NCBI GenBank assembly: GCA_028874175.1
Contig: JAPPLN010000113.1
Location: 44,059 to 108,058, forward strand
Direction: 5' to 3'
Source of the DNA: Chloroflexota bacterium
GTDB taxonomy: Bacteria > Chloroflexota > UBA11872
Length of the DNA: 64,000 nt
The position numbers were made by a program, and so were the translations under genes. This document shows, piece after piece, positions 44,286-52,814 of the stretch; position 1 is the first letter of the stretch, and each line of letters starts with the position of its first letter. The notes under the pieces were generated by a model, which worked only from the letters and a program-made list of their open reading frames with translations, did not search any database and was not told where the DNA came from.

Positions 44286-45194
44286 GTGATTGCCGAGGGC
44301 GTGCGCGTCGACATTCCCATTGACGAGCCGCGCTATCGCCGGTTGCTGCGCCCGACGGACTGGTGGGAGGAGACCGCGAAGCTGGCCGGCGTCTATGCCG
44401 AGCGCACGATCTACGAAGGCCCCATCGGCGGCTTGCGGGAGGGTCGCGTGCTGGAACTAACGGCCGGCGACTCGGCAGCGGAGGTTCGAATTGCGATCGA
44501 CGCTGTGCCGAACACGCTCACAATGCCGGTGCTCGCGGCCGGACGGGCAGTGGCGCGCGCGCTCGGCACGCCCGCCAGCGACCGACAGTCGCTGCTGTCG
44601 CGGGTTGCGCTGTTGCTATATGTGGTGGAGCCCGACGCGTTTGGGGACATTCCCCGGCCGGAGCAGCCGGTGTTTGGATTGGCGGCGGCCCTGCGGTTGC
44701 TGGCCTCACCGATCCGGCCCCGCGCGTGGGCGGCGCTGCGGGCATCGCTGGACGCATTTGAGCCGTCGTTTGTCCTGGACCTACGAGACGGTGGCCCGGC
44801 ACTGGAGGCCCAGGAACTGGCCTTTATCGTCCATGCGCAGGGCCAGCAGTCCGACGTGCGGTGGTATGACGACCGGCGCGCGCGAATTGGCGCGGACGAA
44901 GGGCAGCGTGCCGCGGATGAGATTCGGCGGCGTGGCATCAACCTGCTGGCGCCGCAAGCTGACGACCTGCACATGGCCGGGGTTCTTCCGCTTGCTCCGG
45001 GCGTGCTGGCGACCGCTCCGGGCCAGCCACCGGATCGCACGCTGGCTTCGTGGGCGGCGCACAGGACCGGGGCGATCGGCGCTTCGGCCGTGGCGGTGGG
45101 GCGGATTGGGAGCCAACGGGCGGCGGCGCTGGCCGCGGCGGCCGGCGCCGTCTTCATCGCAGGGCCGGCCGCCGTAGCGCCGGAGACGCTGTAG
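44286..45194 (+). CDS. Uncharacterised soluble protein, member 3 of a four-gene cassette
   Basis: 303 aa without signal peptide or membrane helix. Not recognised. It begins MIAEGVRVDIPIDEPRYRRLLRPTDWWEETAKLAG and has an alternating alpha/beta look (VLELTAGDSAAEVRIAIDAVP, LSRVALLLYVVEPDAFGDIP, FVLDLRDGGPALEAQELAFIVHAQGQQSDVRWYDDRRARIG). The Ala/Gly-rich end (AAALAAAAGAVFIAGPAAVAPETL) is not a clear membrane segment. GTG start. It abuts member 4: the TAG stop is followed immediately by ATG. Confidence 0.68.
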   Translation: MIAEGVRVDIPIDEPRYRRLLRPTDWWEETAKLAGVYAERTIYEGPIGGLREGRVLELTAGDSAAEVRIAIDAVPNTLTMPVLAAGRAVARALGTPASDRQSLLSRVALLLYVVEPDAFGDIPRPEQPVFGLAAALRLLASPIRPRAWAALRASLDAFEPSFVLDLRDGGPALEAQELAFIVHAQGQQSDVRWYDDRRARIGADEGQRAADEIRRRGINLLAPQADDLHMAGVLPLAPGVLATAPGQPPDRTLASWAAHRTGAIGASAVAVGRIGSQRAAALAAAAGAVFIAGPAAVAPETL

Positions 45195-46700
45195 ATGCGG
45201 GCCGAACCATCGTCCGCGGCGAGCATGACGTCCGAACGGGACGACCCCGCGGCGATTCCGCTGGACTATGTGCCCATTCCCGCGGGTCCGAACGGTTCGG
45301 TGCTGATCGCGCACGATCGGCACCGACTCCGGCAAGTGGCGGGGCGAGCGCTGATTCCGGCTCGCACGCTACGGGTGGACGCGGTTCCGGGCGACGCCTC
45401 GGCCGTGGACCGGATCGAGGCCAAGGCCGTGCGGGGGATGCGGCGTTCGGGGCGCCATGTACGAGCCCGGCTCTGGGCGCACGTGATCGCGGCGGTGGGA
45501 TTGCCTTTTTTGGTTGCGGCGCTGCTGGGGCTGTCGTCGGTGCCGATTCGCAATGTCCCGGCCGTGGGAGCGACCGTTGCCGACTTCCTGGGCAGCGCCG
45601 GCGGTTCCCTGGGCGGGCTGCCGCTGGCCGTCGTGATTTCCTTGCTGCCATCCGCCTGGTTGATCCGCCGAGCCCACGGCCGGGTGGCGGCGCGTCCGTT
45701 GGCTCGCGGCGCCGAGAGCGCCCTGCGGGTGGCTGACCTCCAGGTGCGCCAGGACGCGGGGCCGTTCCTGGCCGCCGCCGATGGGCTGCTGGCGGACATT
45801 GGAGGCTTGATGGGCGGACGGGCGCGGATCGACGGCCAGCGGGCGCTACGCCTAGCGACGAGATTCGACCGGCTGAAGCAGTTGGCGGCCCACTACAATC
45901 AGGACGCGGTGCAGGCGTTCGCGGCCGACATGGCCGCCCAGTTTCGGCGGGCCGGCCAGCCGCCGCGGCGCCTAATTCCGGGGCTGTATGCGCGGCGGAA
46001 CTCGGCGCACATCGCCTCGGTTATCGCGCCGTACGACCCTGCCTCGCGGTCGCGCGTACCCACGTTCCTGAGCGTTCCGGCGATTCTCCTGCTGGGCGCG
46101 CTGACGGCGGTCGTAACGTTCCTGGCGGCCGGGGTCTTTCGGTTGAGCGCGGACGACGCGCTGATTCTGCTTCAGAACGAGGCGGCGGTATTTCCAGGCA
46201 GCGGCGGCGTGTTCGCGCTGGGCAAGGGATTCGACCAGCCCGAAGATCCCGGCCTTGGCACGCTGAGCGTCCTGCAGGGTCCGGGACTGTTCTGGAGTTG
46301 GCCGCAGCCGGTGACGGATCGGCGGCTCATCAATCTGACGGATCGAGCGGCACCGGTGACGTTGATCCTGCCGACGGAAGCGGAGCCCGAAGATCTGGTC
46401 GTGGATTTCCAGTACGACGTGACCGATCTGACCGCCTACATCCGGTTGGGCGTGCCCGAGCTGGCGGATCGGCTAATCGCCGCCGTCCTGCAGGAAGGCC
46501 TGACGCAGTTGCTGGGATCGTGGCGGGATTCGCTGGTGACGGAGCACGGGGGCGACAACGCCACGGTAAACGAGGAGCTGCGGTCCGGCATGGACGATTT
46601 CCTCAACCAGTTCGTGGACATCGCCAACGCCAACGAACGACTGACGGGCCTGGGGATCATCGTGAAGCCGCGGCCGGACTTCAACATTCAGCGAACTTGA
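45195..46700 (+). CDS. Uncharacterised membrane protein with SPFH/HflK-like C-terminal part, member 4 of a four-gene cassette
   Basis: 501 aa. The N-terminus repeats the member-1 motif (YVPIPAGPNGSVLIAHDRHRLRQVAG). Predicted helices are at about 96-113, 138-157 and 291-315, with a helical segment between (ALRLATRFDRLKQLAAHYNQDAVQAFAADM). After the third helix the sequence resembles the SPFH start of HflK/HflC: GLGTLSVLQGPGLFWSWPQPVTDRRLINLTDR ... LVVDFQYDVTDLTAYI ... LADRLIAAVLQEGLTQLLGSW, ending GIIVKPRPDFNIQ. This is residue-pattern resemblance, not an alignment. The next gene is rodZ, 41 bases on. Confidence 0.7.
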   Translation: MRAEPSSAASMTSERDDPAAIPLDYVPIPAGPNGSVLIAHDRHRLRQVAGRALIPARTLRVDAVPGDASAVDRIEAKAVRGMRRSGRHVRARLWAHVIAAVGLPFLVAALLGLSSVPIRNVPAVGATVADFLGSAGGSLGGLPLAVVISLLPSAWLIRRAHGRVAARPLARGAESALRVADLQVRQDAGPFLAAADGLLADIGGLMGGRARIDGQRALRLATRFDRLKQLAAHYNQDAVQAFAADMAAQFRRAGQPPRRLIPGLYARRNSAHIASVIAPYDPASRSRVPTFLSVPAILLLGALTAVVTFLAAGVFRLSADDALILLQNEAAVFPGSGGVFALGKGFDQPEDPGLGTLSVLQGPGLFWSWPQPVTDRRLINLTDRAAPVTLILPTEAEPEDLVVDFQYDVTDLTAYIRLGVPELADRLIAAVLQEGLTQLLGSWRDSLVTEHGGDNATVNEELRSGMDDFLNQFVDIANANERLTGLGIIVKPRPDFNIQRT

Positions 46701-46741
46701 GGATCCGGGCATTCCGACCAGGCGCCGCGCGATAATCCACT

Positions 46742-47416
46742 ATGGCGACGATGGGTGAAATGCTGCGCGCGGCGCGGGATCAGTCCGGGCTGAGCCTTGA
46801 GGCGGTGTCGAGCGCCACGCGGATTCCGCGCCACAACTTGATTGCGCTGGAAACCGACAACCTGGACGTGTTGCCGGCCGAGCCGTTCACGCGGGGGCTG
46901 ATACGGGTGTACACACGGGCTCTCGCGGTGCCGGAGGAGCCCGTGTTGAACGCCTACACCACGGCCCTGAGCGCGCGACGTCTGGCCGCCGGCGCGCCGG
47001 ACCGGGCATTGCGCCGTCGCCAGGGGCGCCTGATCGCCGGGGCGATTGCCGTGGTGGCCGTGATCGTGGCGGCGGCGCTGCTCATGATCCAATCCGGCGG
47101 ACTGCCCATGCCGGCGCCTTCGGAATCGCCCACACGTGCCTCGTCACCAGCGGGCGCCGGGCTGAGGGTCGGCGGCGTTCTGGAACTGGTAGCCGTGCGG
47201 CCGACCGAGATTGCGGTCGTGGTTGATGGCCGGTCGGTCTTCGACGGACAGATCTCGGCCGGATCGAGCCAGACCTGGTCGGCACAGCGGGAAATTGCGG
47301 TGCGGGCCGAAGCGCCCGATGCAATCGAGGTGCGAATCGACGGCGCCTCAATCGGATTGCTGGGTCCGCCGGGCGGATCGTTCCAGCGCACCTGGCGAGT
47401 GGACGCCGGTGGCTGA
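46742..47416 (+). CDS. rodZ: RodZ-like HTH membrane protein
   Basis: Likely links MreB-type cytoskeleton to cell-wall synthesis. The N-terminal HTH_25 domain is GEMLRAARDQSGLSLEAVSSATRIPRHNLIALETDNLDVLPAEPFTRGLIRVYTRAL; then a basic stretch, one membrane helix (LIAGAIAVVAVIVAAALLMI), a Ser/Pro linker and a periplasmic DUF4115-like domain (LELVAVRPTEIAVVVDGRSVFDGQISAGSSQTW). 224 aa. GATAAT ends five bases before the ATG, so the mRNA may be nearly leaderless. No mreB is in the window. It overlaps pgsA by eight bases. Confidence 0.85.
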   Translation: MATMGEMLRAARDQSGLSLEAVSSATRIPRHNLIALETDNLDVLPAEPFTRGLIRVYTRALAVPEEPVLNAYTTALSARRLAAGAPDRALRRRQGRLIAGAIAVVAVIVAAALLMIQSGGLPMPAPSESPTRASSPAGAGLRVGGVLELVAVRPTEIAVVVDGRSVFDGQISAGSSQTWSAQREIAVRAEAPDAIEVRIDGASIGLLGPPGGSFQRTWRVDAGG

Positions 47417-48032
47417 GCCGGCTGCAACGCCGCCGTCCGAGCACTCTGCCTCTGTGGCGGAGCCGGCAGGCCGGGCCGTTTGGATGGCCCGGCTGCCCAA
47501 TTTGTTGACAGGGTTTCGAGTGGCGGCAATTCCGGTGATGATCTGGCTGCTGCTCTGGGACGGCCAGGCCTCGAACCAGGCGGCTGCGTGCCTGTTCATC
47601 GTGGCGGGCATCACGGATGTGCTGGACGGTCTGATCGCGCGTCGCTACGGGTCCGGTTCGCAACTGGGAGTCTTTTTCGACCTGGTGGGCGACAAACTGG
47701 TCGTGGCAGCACTCGTGATCACGATGGTGGAACTGGGCTGGATTCCGGGATGGATTGCGGCTGGCTTTATCGGACGCGAACTCTTTGTGATGGGGATGCG
47801 GGCCTATGCCGGGGCGCAGGGCGTTACGGTGAGCGCTGGGCAGTTGGGCAAGATGAAGATGATGTGGCAGTACATGGGACTGGCCGCGTTGATCTGGGAC
47901 CGCGTGCCGCTGACCTGGGCGCTGGTGCTGTTTGCGCTGGCGATGACGGTTGCTTCAGGCCTCTACTATCTCGTCAGCGTTTCGCGCGAGTTGCGCGGAC
48001 GGCCCGCGCCGGACGTTCCGGAACCGCTTTGA
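47409..48032 (+). CDS. pgsA: CDP-diacylglycerol--glycerol-3-phosphate 3-phosphatidyltransferase
   Basis: Membrane enzyme for phosphatidylglycerol phosphate synthesis. The CDP-alcohol phosphotransferase motif is exact: DGLIARRYGSGSQLGVFFDLVGD (DGx2ARx8Gx3Dx3D). MARLPNLLTGFRVAAIPVMIW is the typical first helix, with four or five further helices. The GTG start adds a 28-residue Ala/Pro-rich leader not usual for the family; ATG at M29 (MARLPNLLTG) is an alternative. The rodZ-pgsA order is common in Gram-positive and related genomes. Confidence 0.9.
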   Translation: MAEPAATPPSEHSASVAEPAGRAVWMARLPNLLTGFRVAAIPVMIWLLLWDGQASNQAAACLFIVAGITDVLDGLIARRYGSGSQLGVFFDLVGDKLVVAALVITMVELGWIPGWIAAGFIGRELFVMGMRAYAGAQGVTVSAGQLGKMKMMWQYMGLAALIWDRVPLTWALVLFALAMTVASGLYYLVSVSRELRGRPAPDVPEPL

Positions 48033-48044
48033 GGTGGCGTTGAC

Positions 48045-49187
48045 ATGAGTGACTCAGACGTCCTGCGAATTGGTGTCGTTGGCGCGACGGGGCTCTTTGC
48101 CCCCACGTATCTGAATCCGGCGGTCGATCTGCCGGACCTGGAATTGCGCGCGATTGCCGCACGACGGCCGGAGCCGCTGGCGGAGACGGCGGCGGCCTAC
48201 GGCATGCCGGACACGCACACCGATTGGCGCGACCTGGTGGCGCGGGACGACCTGGATGTGGTGGCGATTGTCACCAGCAACGCCATGCACCATCCGGTAG
48301 CCATTGCCGCGCTGGAGTCGGGCAAGCACGTGTTATGCGAGAAGCCGCTGGCCAATACGGCCGAACAGTGCGCCGAGATGGTGGCGGCGGCGGAGAGCTC
48401 GGAGCTGGGGCACGGCCTGGGGCACTACATGCGGTTCGCGGAACCGATGCAGACGGTCCGCCGCCTGATCGACGAGGGCGAGATCGGCGAGGTGCAGGCG
48501 ATGTTCGGACGCATCTGGCAGCCGCGGGCCCTGCACGAGCCGGTGCAGTGGTGGATGACGGAGGAGGAGTGCCCGGCCGGGTCGATCGGGCTGCTGGGCG
48601 TGCATCTGCTGGATCTGGCGCGCTATCTGACCGGCAGCGAGATCAGGGCCGTGATGGGGCACCTGCCGATCGTGGTTCCGGAGCGGCCGGACATGGGTGA
48701 CATTTCGCGAGTTGACGCCAACCGCTGGTCGGCGGAAAACCCGCAGGGCGTGGCTCCGGGAACTCCGACGGCGCAGGTGACTGCCAGTGATTTCGGCACT
48801 ATCCACGGCGAGATGGGCTCGGGTGCGTTGTTTACCTTTACGGCAGGCCAAACAACGTTCACGCGGCCCGGGCCCACGCCCGACGTGCAGGTGCATGGGT
48901 CGCGGGCGTCGGCGTTCGTGCGCTACTCGGGCGGCAACCGGAAGGCCGGCCAGGTGAGCCTGGTGCGGGGGGTCAATCCTGAAGTCGTCGACGTACCGGT
49001 GCGGGTGCACGAGTCGCCACGGGCGCAGAACACGGCGATGTTCCGGGAGATCGTGATTCCGGGGTTGCGGGCGAGTGCCGCGGGAATGCCCAGCCGGCTG
49101 GCGAACTTCCACGACGGTCTGGCGGTGGCGCGGGCGGTGGACGCGGCGCGGGAGTCGGAGCGGACGCGGGCGTGGGTGGCGGTGTGA
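48045..49187 (+). CDS. Gfo/Idh/MocA family oxidoreductase
   Basis: NAD(P)-dependent oxidoreductase of 380 aa, substrate unknown. RIGVVGATGLFAPTYL is the nucleotide-binding loop; VAIVTSNAMHHPVAIAALESGKHVLCEKPLANTAEQCAEMV includes the catalytic EKP. SIGLLGVHLLDLARYLTG corresponds to the conserved GxHxxD segment. The C-terminal half is longer than in the 14-kb paralogue and includes HGEMGSGALFTFTAGQ. ATG start twelve bases after pgsA; likely read through from it. Confidence 0.87.
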   Translation: MSDSDVLRIGVVGATGLFAPTYLNPAVDLPDLELRAIAARRPEPLAETAAAYGMPDTHTDWRDLVARDDLDVVAIVTSNAMHHPVAIAALESGKHVLCEKPLANTAEQCAEMVAAAESSELGHGLGHYMRFAEPMQTVRRLIDEGEIGEVQAMFGRIWQPRALHEPVQWWMTEEECPAGSIGLLGVHLLDLARYLTGSEIRAVMGHLPIVVPERPDMGDISRVDANRWSAENPQGVAPGTPTAQVTASDFGTIHGEMGSGALFTFTAGQTTFTRPGPTPDVQVHGSRASAFVRYSGGNRKAGQVSLVRGVNPEVVDVPVRVHESPRAQNTAMFREIVIPGLRASAAGMPSRLANFHDGLAVARAVDAARESERTRAWVAV

Positions 49188-49516
49188 CTCAGGATGAAAG
49201 CCGAGTGGTGATTCCGCTCGTAGCGAAGCAGGCCGATGAACTGAAGCGGCTTTGCCGGCGCTACCGGGTCCAACAGCTTGACCTCTTCGGCTCGGCCAGT
49301 GTCCGCGGTCACCTCACAGAGGACAGCGACCTTGACTTTGTCGTGGAGTTCCAGCCGGAGGCCATGGGCGCTTATGCCGACGCGTACTTCGGCTTGCTGG
49401 AGTCTCTAGAGGAATTGTTCGGACGGCCCATAGATTTGATTATCGACTCGGCTATTAAGAACCCTTACTTCCGGGAAGCCGTTGATGAGAGCAGAACGCT
49501 GGTCTATGCGGCGTGA
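49184..49516 (+). CDS. MntA-type minimal nucleotidyltransferase antitoxin
   Basis: MntA antitoxins adenylylate and silence their HEPN toxin partner. LDLFGSASVRGHLTEDSDLDFVVEF is the nucleotidyltransferase motif (GS ... DxD) in the slightly longer form common in this subgroup. AYADAYFGLLESLEELFGRPIDLIIDSAIKNPYFREAVDESRTLVYAA completes it. About 110 aa. GTG start chosen after the previous gene's stop; GTG at 49172 would overlap it. The 3' end overlaps the toxin gene by 11 bases. Confidence 0.85.
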   Translation: MTQDESRVVIPLVAKQADELKRLCRRYRVQQLDLFGSASVRGHLTEDSDLDFVVEFQPEAMGAYADAYFGLLESLEELFGRPIDLIIDSAIKNPYFREAVDESRTLVYAA

Positions 49517-49847
49517 GACGCGGAAGTATCTGCACGACATCCAGCGTGCCGTTGGACAGCTACATGAATTCACCAACGACAAGACGTTCGGCGACTACAG
49601 CCGCGACGCCATGCGGCGTGCCCCGGTCGAGCGACAGTTCGAGATCATCGGCGAGGCCATGGCGCAACTGGCCAAAGTCGACGCACACGTGGCGGAGCGC
49701 ATCAGCGGTTACCAGCGCATCATTGCCTTCCGAAACCTCCTGATCCACGGCTACGACGATGTGGATGATCGGCTGGTTTGGAATGTGGTTGAGACCAGTC
49801 TTCCAACCCTTGCTCGCGAGATCGACGAGCTACTCGGCGGATCTTGA
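49506..49847 (+). CDS. HepT-type HEPN ribonuclease toxin (DUF86)
   Basis: HEPN-fold RNase toxin, 113 aa. The catalytic Rx4-6H motif is present as FRNLLIHGYDDVDDRLVWNVV, with the Tyr after His that MntA modifies in studied systems. N-terminal helices: RKYLHDIQRAVGQLHEFTNDKTFGDY and VERQFEIIGEAMAQLAKV. ATG at 49506 overlaps the MntA stop region, giving coupled translation. Confidence 0.88.
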   Translation: MRRETRKYLHDIQRAVGQLHEFTNDKTFGDYSRDAMRRAPVERQFEIIGEAMAQLAKVDAHVAERISGYQRIIAFRNLLIHGYDDVDDRLVWNVVETSLPTLAREIDELLGGS

Positions 49848-49939
49848 CCGCCGAGAGCCGAACCGAGCAGTCTCCGGCTGGCATTTCGGCGCCAAATCTG
49901 AGGGCGACGCGGACCTGAAAGACCGCAGGTAGAGCGAAC

Positions 49940-51706
49940 CTAAGTCAGGGGGACCTCGGCGGCGCTTTCGAGGCGCCAGCGGGCGCTGAGTTGCTGGCGG
50001 CGGACCATGTCGGCGTACCAGCCGCCGTGGGCCACGAGCTCGTCGTGGGAGCCAGCGGCGGCCACCCCGCCATCGCGCAGCACGATGATCCTGTCGGCGC
50101 GGCGGACGGTGGCCAGGCGGTGGGCGATGACGAGGGTCGTGCGGCGGAGGGTCAGGCGGTCGAGGGCTTCCTGAATCAGGGCTTCGGTTTCGGCGTCGAC
50201 CGCAGACGTGGCTTCGTCCAGGATCAGGATTGGGGAGTCCTTTAGGACGGCGCGGGCGATGGAGATGCGCTGTTGCTGGCCGCCGGAGAGGCGTACGCCG
50301 CGCTCGCCGACGCGGGAGTCGTAGCCATTGGGGAGGCGTTCGGCGAATTCGTCGACGTTGGCGGCGCGGGCGGCCTCCAGGATTTCTTCCTCGGTTGCGC
50401 CGGGGCGACCAAAGGCGATGTTGTCGCGGATGGTGCCGGCGAACAGGAAGACCTCTTGCAGGACCAGCGAGATGTTGGAGCGCAGCCAGGCCATCGGCAG
50501 GTCTCGGACGTCAATGCCGGCGACCCGCACCGCGCCGCTATCGACGTCGTAAAACCGCGGGACCAGGTGGGCGCAGGTGGACTTACCGACGCCGGTAGGG
50601 CCAACCACAGCGATGAGTTCGCCGGGCTCCGCGTTGAAGGACACGCCTTGCAAGACTGGTTCTTCCGGTTCGTAGCGGAATTCGACCTGGTCAAACTCGA
50701 CCGACCACTCGGGTGCTGACGGGGCCGTGGCATTCGGCTTGTCGCGAAGGTCGGTCTGGATTTCAAGCAACTCGAATACCCGTTCGGTGCTGGCCATGGC
50801 CTTTTGGATGTTTTCGCTGATGGCGGCCAGCTGGATGACGGGTTGGTAGATGAGGCCCAGGTAGACGACGAAGACGAATAGGTCGGCCACCGGCACCGTG
50901 CCGCGCAGGGTGAGATCGCCGCCGACCGCCACCACGAGGATGAGGCCGATGCCGGCGAGGAGTTCGATCATTCCGGCGGGAACCAGGGAGAAGAACTGTG
51001 CCTTCTGGATGTCGTCGCGGTAGCGCTGCCAGTTGCGCTCGACGATTCGGAGTTGGTCCCGCTCGCGGCCGAAGGCCTTGATGACGGCGTAGCCTGCGAT
51101 GCCCTCGGTGACCGTGGCGGTGACCCTGGCCACGGATTCCCGCACCACACGCCAGGAGCTTCGGATGTGCGGGAATAGGAACCGACCGGCCACGAGAATG
51201 ATGGGAATCGGCAAGAGCGCCAGCAGGGCCAGCTGCCAGTTGATGATGAACAGGGCAATCAGCATCGCGGCCGGCAATGCCATGGCGATGACGGTCTCGG
51301 GGATACCGTGGGCGACGAAGTCCTCGACCGTTTCCACGTCGCCCACAGAACGCGAAACCAACGAGCCCACGCGCCGGTCGGAGAAGAAGCGGTGGGGCAG
51401 CGTCTGGATGTGGCGGTAGAGGCTGACCATCATGGCCTGCTGCACGTTGTAGGCCGCCCAGTGGGACAGCAGACCGTAGGTGTAACGAGCGGCGGCGCGC
51501 ACCAGGTAGGCGCCCACCAGGGCCGCCACCACGACCAGCATGGCGTTCTCGGCGGTGGTGCCTTCGGCGTGCCAGATCAGGATCTGGCGGACCAGCAAGG
51601 GCGGGACCAACCCGCTGGCGGTGAAGAGCAAGCCAGCCGCGACCGTGCCGATAAGCATGCCGCGCTCGGGACGGGTGAAGCGTGACAGCTGCCGGAGAAA
51701 TCTCAC
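49940..51706 (-). CDS. ABC transporter, fused permease/ATP-binding (type I exporter half-transporter)
   Basis: 588 aa: N-terminal six-helix membrane domain (MLIGTVAAGLLFTASGLVPPLLV, MALPAAMLIALFIINWQLALLALLPIPIILVAG and others), then the nucleotide-binding domain with Walker A VVGPTGVGKSTCAHL, signature LSGGQQQRISIARAVL, Walker B ILILDEATSAVD and switch His in VIAHRLATVRRADRI. Functions as a homodimer or with an unlinked partner, exporting lipid, peptide or drug. Alone on its strand; no substrate hint from neighbours. Confidence 0.92.
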   Translation of the reverse strand: MRFLRQLSRFTRPERGMLIGTVAAGLLFTASGLVPPLLVRQILIWHAEGTTAENAMLVVVAALVGAYLVRAAARYTYGLLSHWAAYNVQQAMMVSLYRHIQTLPHRFFSDRRVGSLVSRSVGDVETVEDFVAHGIPETVIAMALPAAMLIALFIINWQLALLALLPIPIILVAGRFLFPHIRSSWRVVRESVARVTATVTEGIAGYAVIKAFGRERDQLRIVERNWQRYRDDIQKAQFFSLVPAGMIELLAGIGLILVVAVGGDLTLRGTVPVADLFVFVVYLGLIYQPVIQLAAISENIQKAMASTERVFELLEIQTDLRDKPNATAPSAPEWSVEFDQVEFRYEPEEPVLQGVSFNAEPGELIAVVGPTGVGKSTCAHLVPRFYDVDSGAVRVAGIDVRDLPMAWLRSNISLVLQEVFLFAGTIRDNIAFGRPGATEEEILEAARAANVDEFAERLPNGYDSRVGERGVRLSGGQQQRISIARAVLKDSPILILDEATSAVDAETEALIQEALDRLTLRRTTLVIAHRLATVRRADRIIVLRDGGVAAAGSHDELVAHGGWYADMVRRQQLSARWRLESAAEVPLT

Positions 51707-51768
51707 GCCCGAAGCCTAGCGAGGCGGGCTACGAGAGGCCAGCGGTGGCAGCGGTTGGCGAGTTCCGG

Positions 51769-52134
51769 TCAAGGGCCTCTCAGCCCGAACTCGTTTCCGT
51801 CGGGATCGCAGAAGATCGCGAACGTGCCCCAGGCCATGGACTGCGGTTCGCTGGAGAACTCAACCCCGGCGTCGCGCAGACGCACGTAGGCGGCCTGGCA
51901 ATCGGCGCACTCGAAAACGACCGAGGGTTTGCGCTCGGCCCAGTCCGGCATCATGGCCCTTGGGTAGATCACCAGGCGCGAGCCGGCCCCCGGCGGCGCC
52001 ACCTCCAGCCACTCGCCCACGCGGCCCATCGATTCGCGCCGTCTCAGATCGAATCCCACCTGGTCCACCCAGAAGCGCAGGGCGACCTCCTGGTCGTCGA
52101 CGTAAATCCCGACGGTAGCTATCCGTTCGATCAC
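51769..52134 (-). CDS. VOC family protein
   Basis: 121 aa, single VOC module: MIERIATVGIYVDDQEVALRFWVDQVGFDLR at the start, VFECADCQAAYVRLRDAGVEFSSEP in the second half, and FAIFCDPDGNEFGLRGP at the end. The first metal His of typical glyoxalases is not evident (ATVGIYV), so catalysis may be altered. Function unknown. Confidence 0.82.
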   Translation of the reverse strand: MIERIATVGIYVDDQEVALRFWVDQVGFDLRRRESMGRVGEWLEVAPPGAGSRLVIYPRAMMPDWAERKPSVVFECADCQAAYVRLRDAGVEFSSEPQSMAWGTFAIFCDPDGNEFGLRGP

Positions 52135-52199
52135 CTTGTTCCCTCCAGGGCGCGGGCCGACGCTCCGTGCCGGCCCCCAGCATCCGCCAGCGAAGTCAA

Positions 52200-52215
52200 T
52201 GTTTCACGTGAAACA
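52200..52215. promoter_or_regulatory. parS centromere site (ParB-binding)
   Basis: TGTTTCACGTGAAACA is a perfect palindrome and an exact match to the bacterial parS consensus TGTTNCACGTGAAACA. It lies in the intergenic region between the VOC gene and the TfoX-N gene, which are divergent. No parA/parB is in the window. Confidence 0.93.
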
Positions 52216-52355
52216 TCCACTTGCCGCCACGCGTTCACGAACCCAGTGTTCGCAAGCCTCTTGGGAACGGCATCCAGGCCAACGCCGCTATCCGCAGGCG
52301 ACGGCCCGAGTACGTGAGAATGACAGGCTTTGAATCTGAAGCTACCGGGAAACGC

Positions 52356-52685
52356 ATGGCCTACGACGAGGGACTGGCGCAGCGGATACACGAGGTGCTG
52401 GCGGGCGACGCCGGGCTGACGGAACGGCGGATGTTCGGCGGGGTTGCTTTCATGCTGCACGGGAATATGGCAGTCGGCATTTCCGGCGATGAGCTGATGG
52501 TGCGAGTAGGGCCGGAGGCCTATGACGAGGCGTTGACGCAGCCGCATGCGCGGGTCTTCGACATGACCGGCCGGGTCATGCGGGGCTGGGTGGTGGTGGA
52601 GGCGGACGGCGTAGCGGACGATGCGGCGCTGAATGCCTGGGTTCAGAAGGGCGCCGAATTCGCGCGGTCGTTGCCGGCGAAGTAG
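52356..52685 (+). CDS. TfoX N-terminal domain protein
   Basis: 109 aa. MAYDEGLAQRIHEVL, TERRMFGGVAFMLHGNMAVGISGDELMVRVGPEAY and GRVMRGWVVVEADGVADDAALNAWVQKGAEFARSLP match the stand-alone TfoX-N family. TfoX itself regulates competence in gamma-proteobacteria; stand-alone domain proteins have no settled role. ATG 52320 (MTGFESEATGKR) is an alternative start. Confidence 0.85.
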   Translation: MAYDEGLAQRIHEVLAGDAGLTERRMFGGVAFMLHGNMAVGISGDELMVRVGPEAYDEALTQPHARVFDMTGRVMRGWVVVEADGVADDAALNAWVQKGAEFARSLPAK

Positions 52686-52814
52686 CGCCGGCGTGTACCT
52701 TTGGTTCGAGACCGCCGAGTACCGTTCGGCCTGGTCCACCGTAATTCGCAGCGCGTCCCGAGGGCGGATCGTGGCGCCGCCTCTTGACCCACGAGGTTGG
52801 ATTGGAGACTCCCT

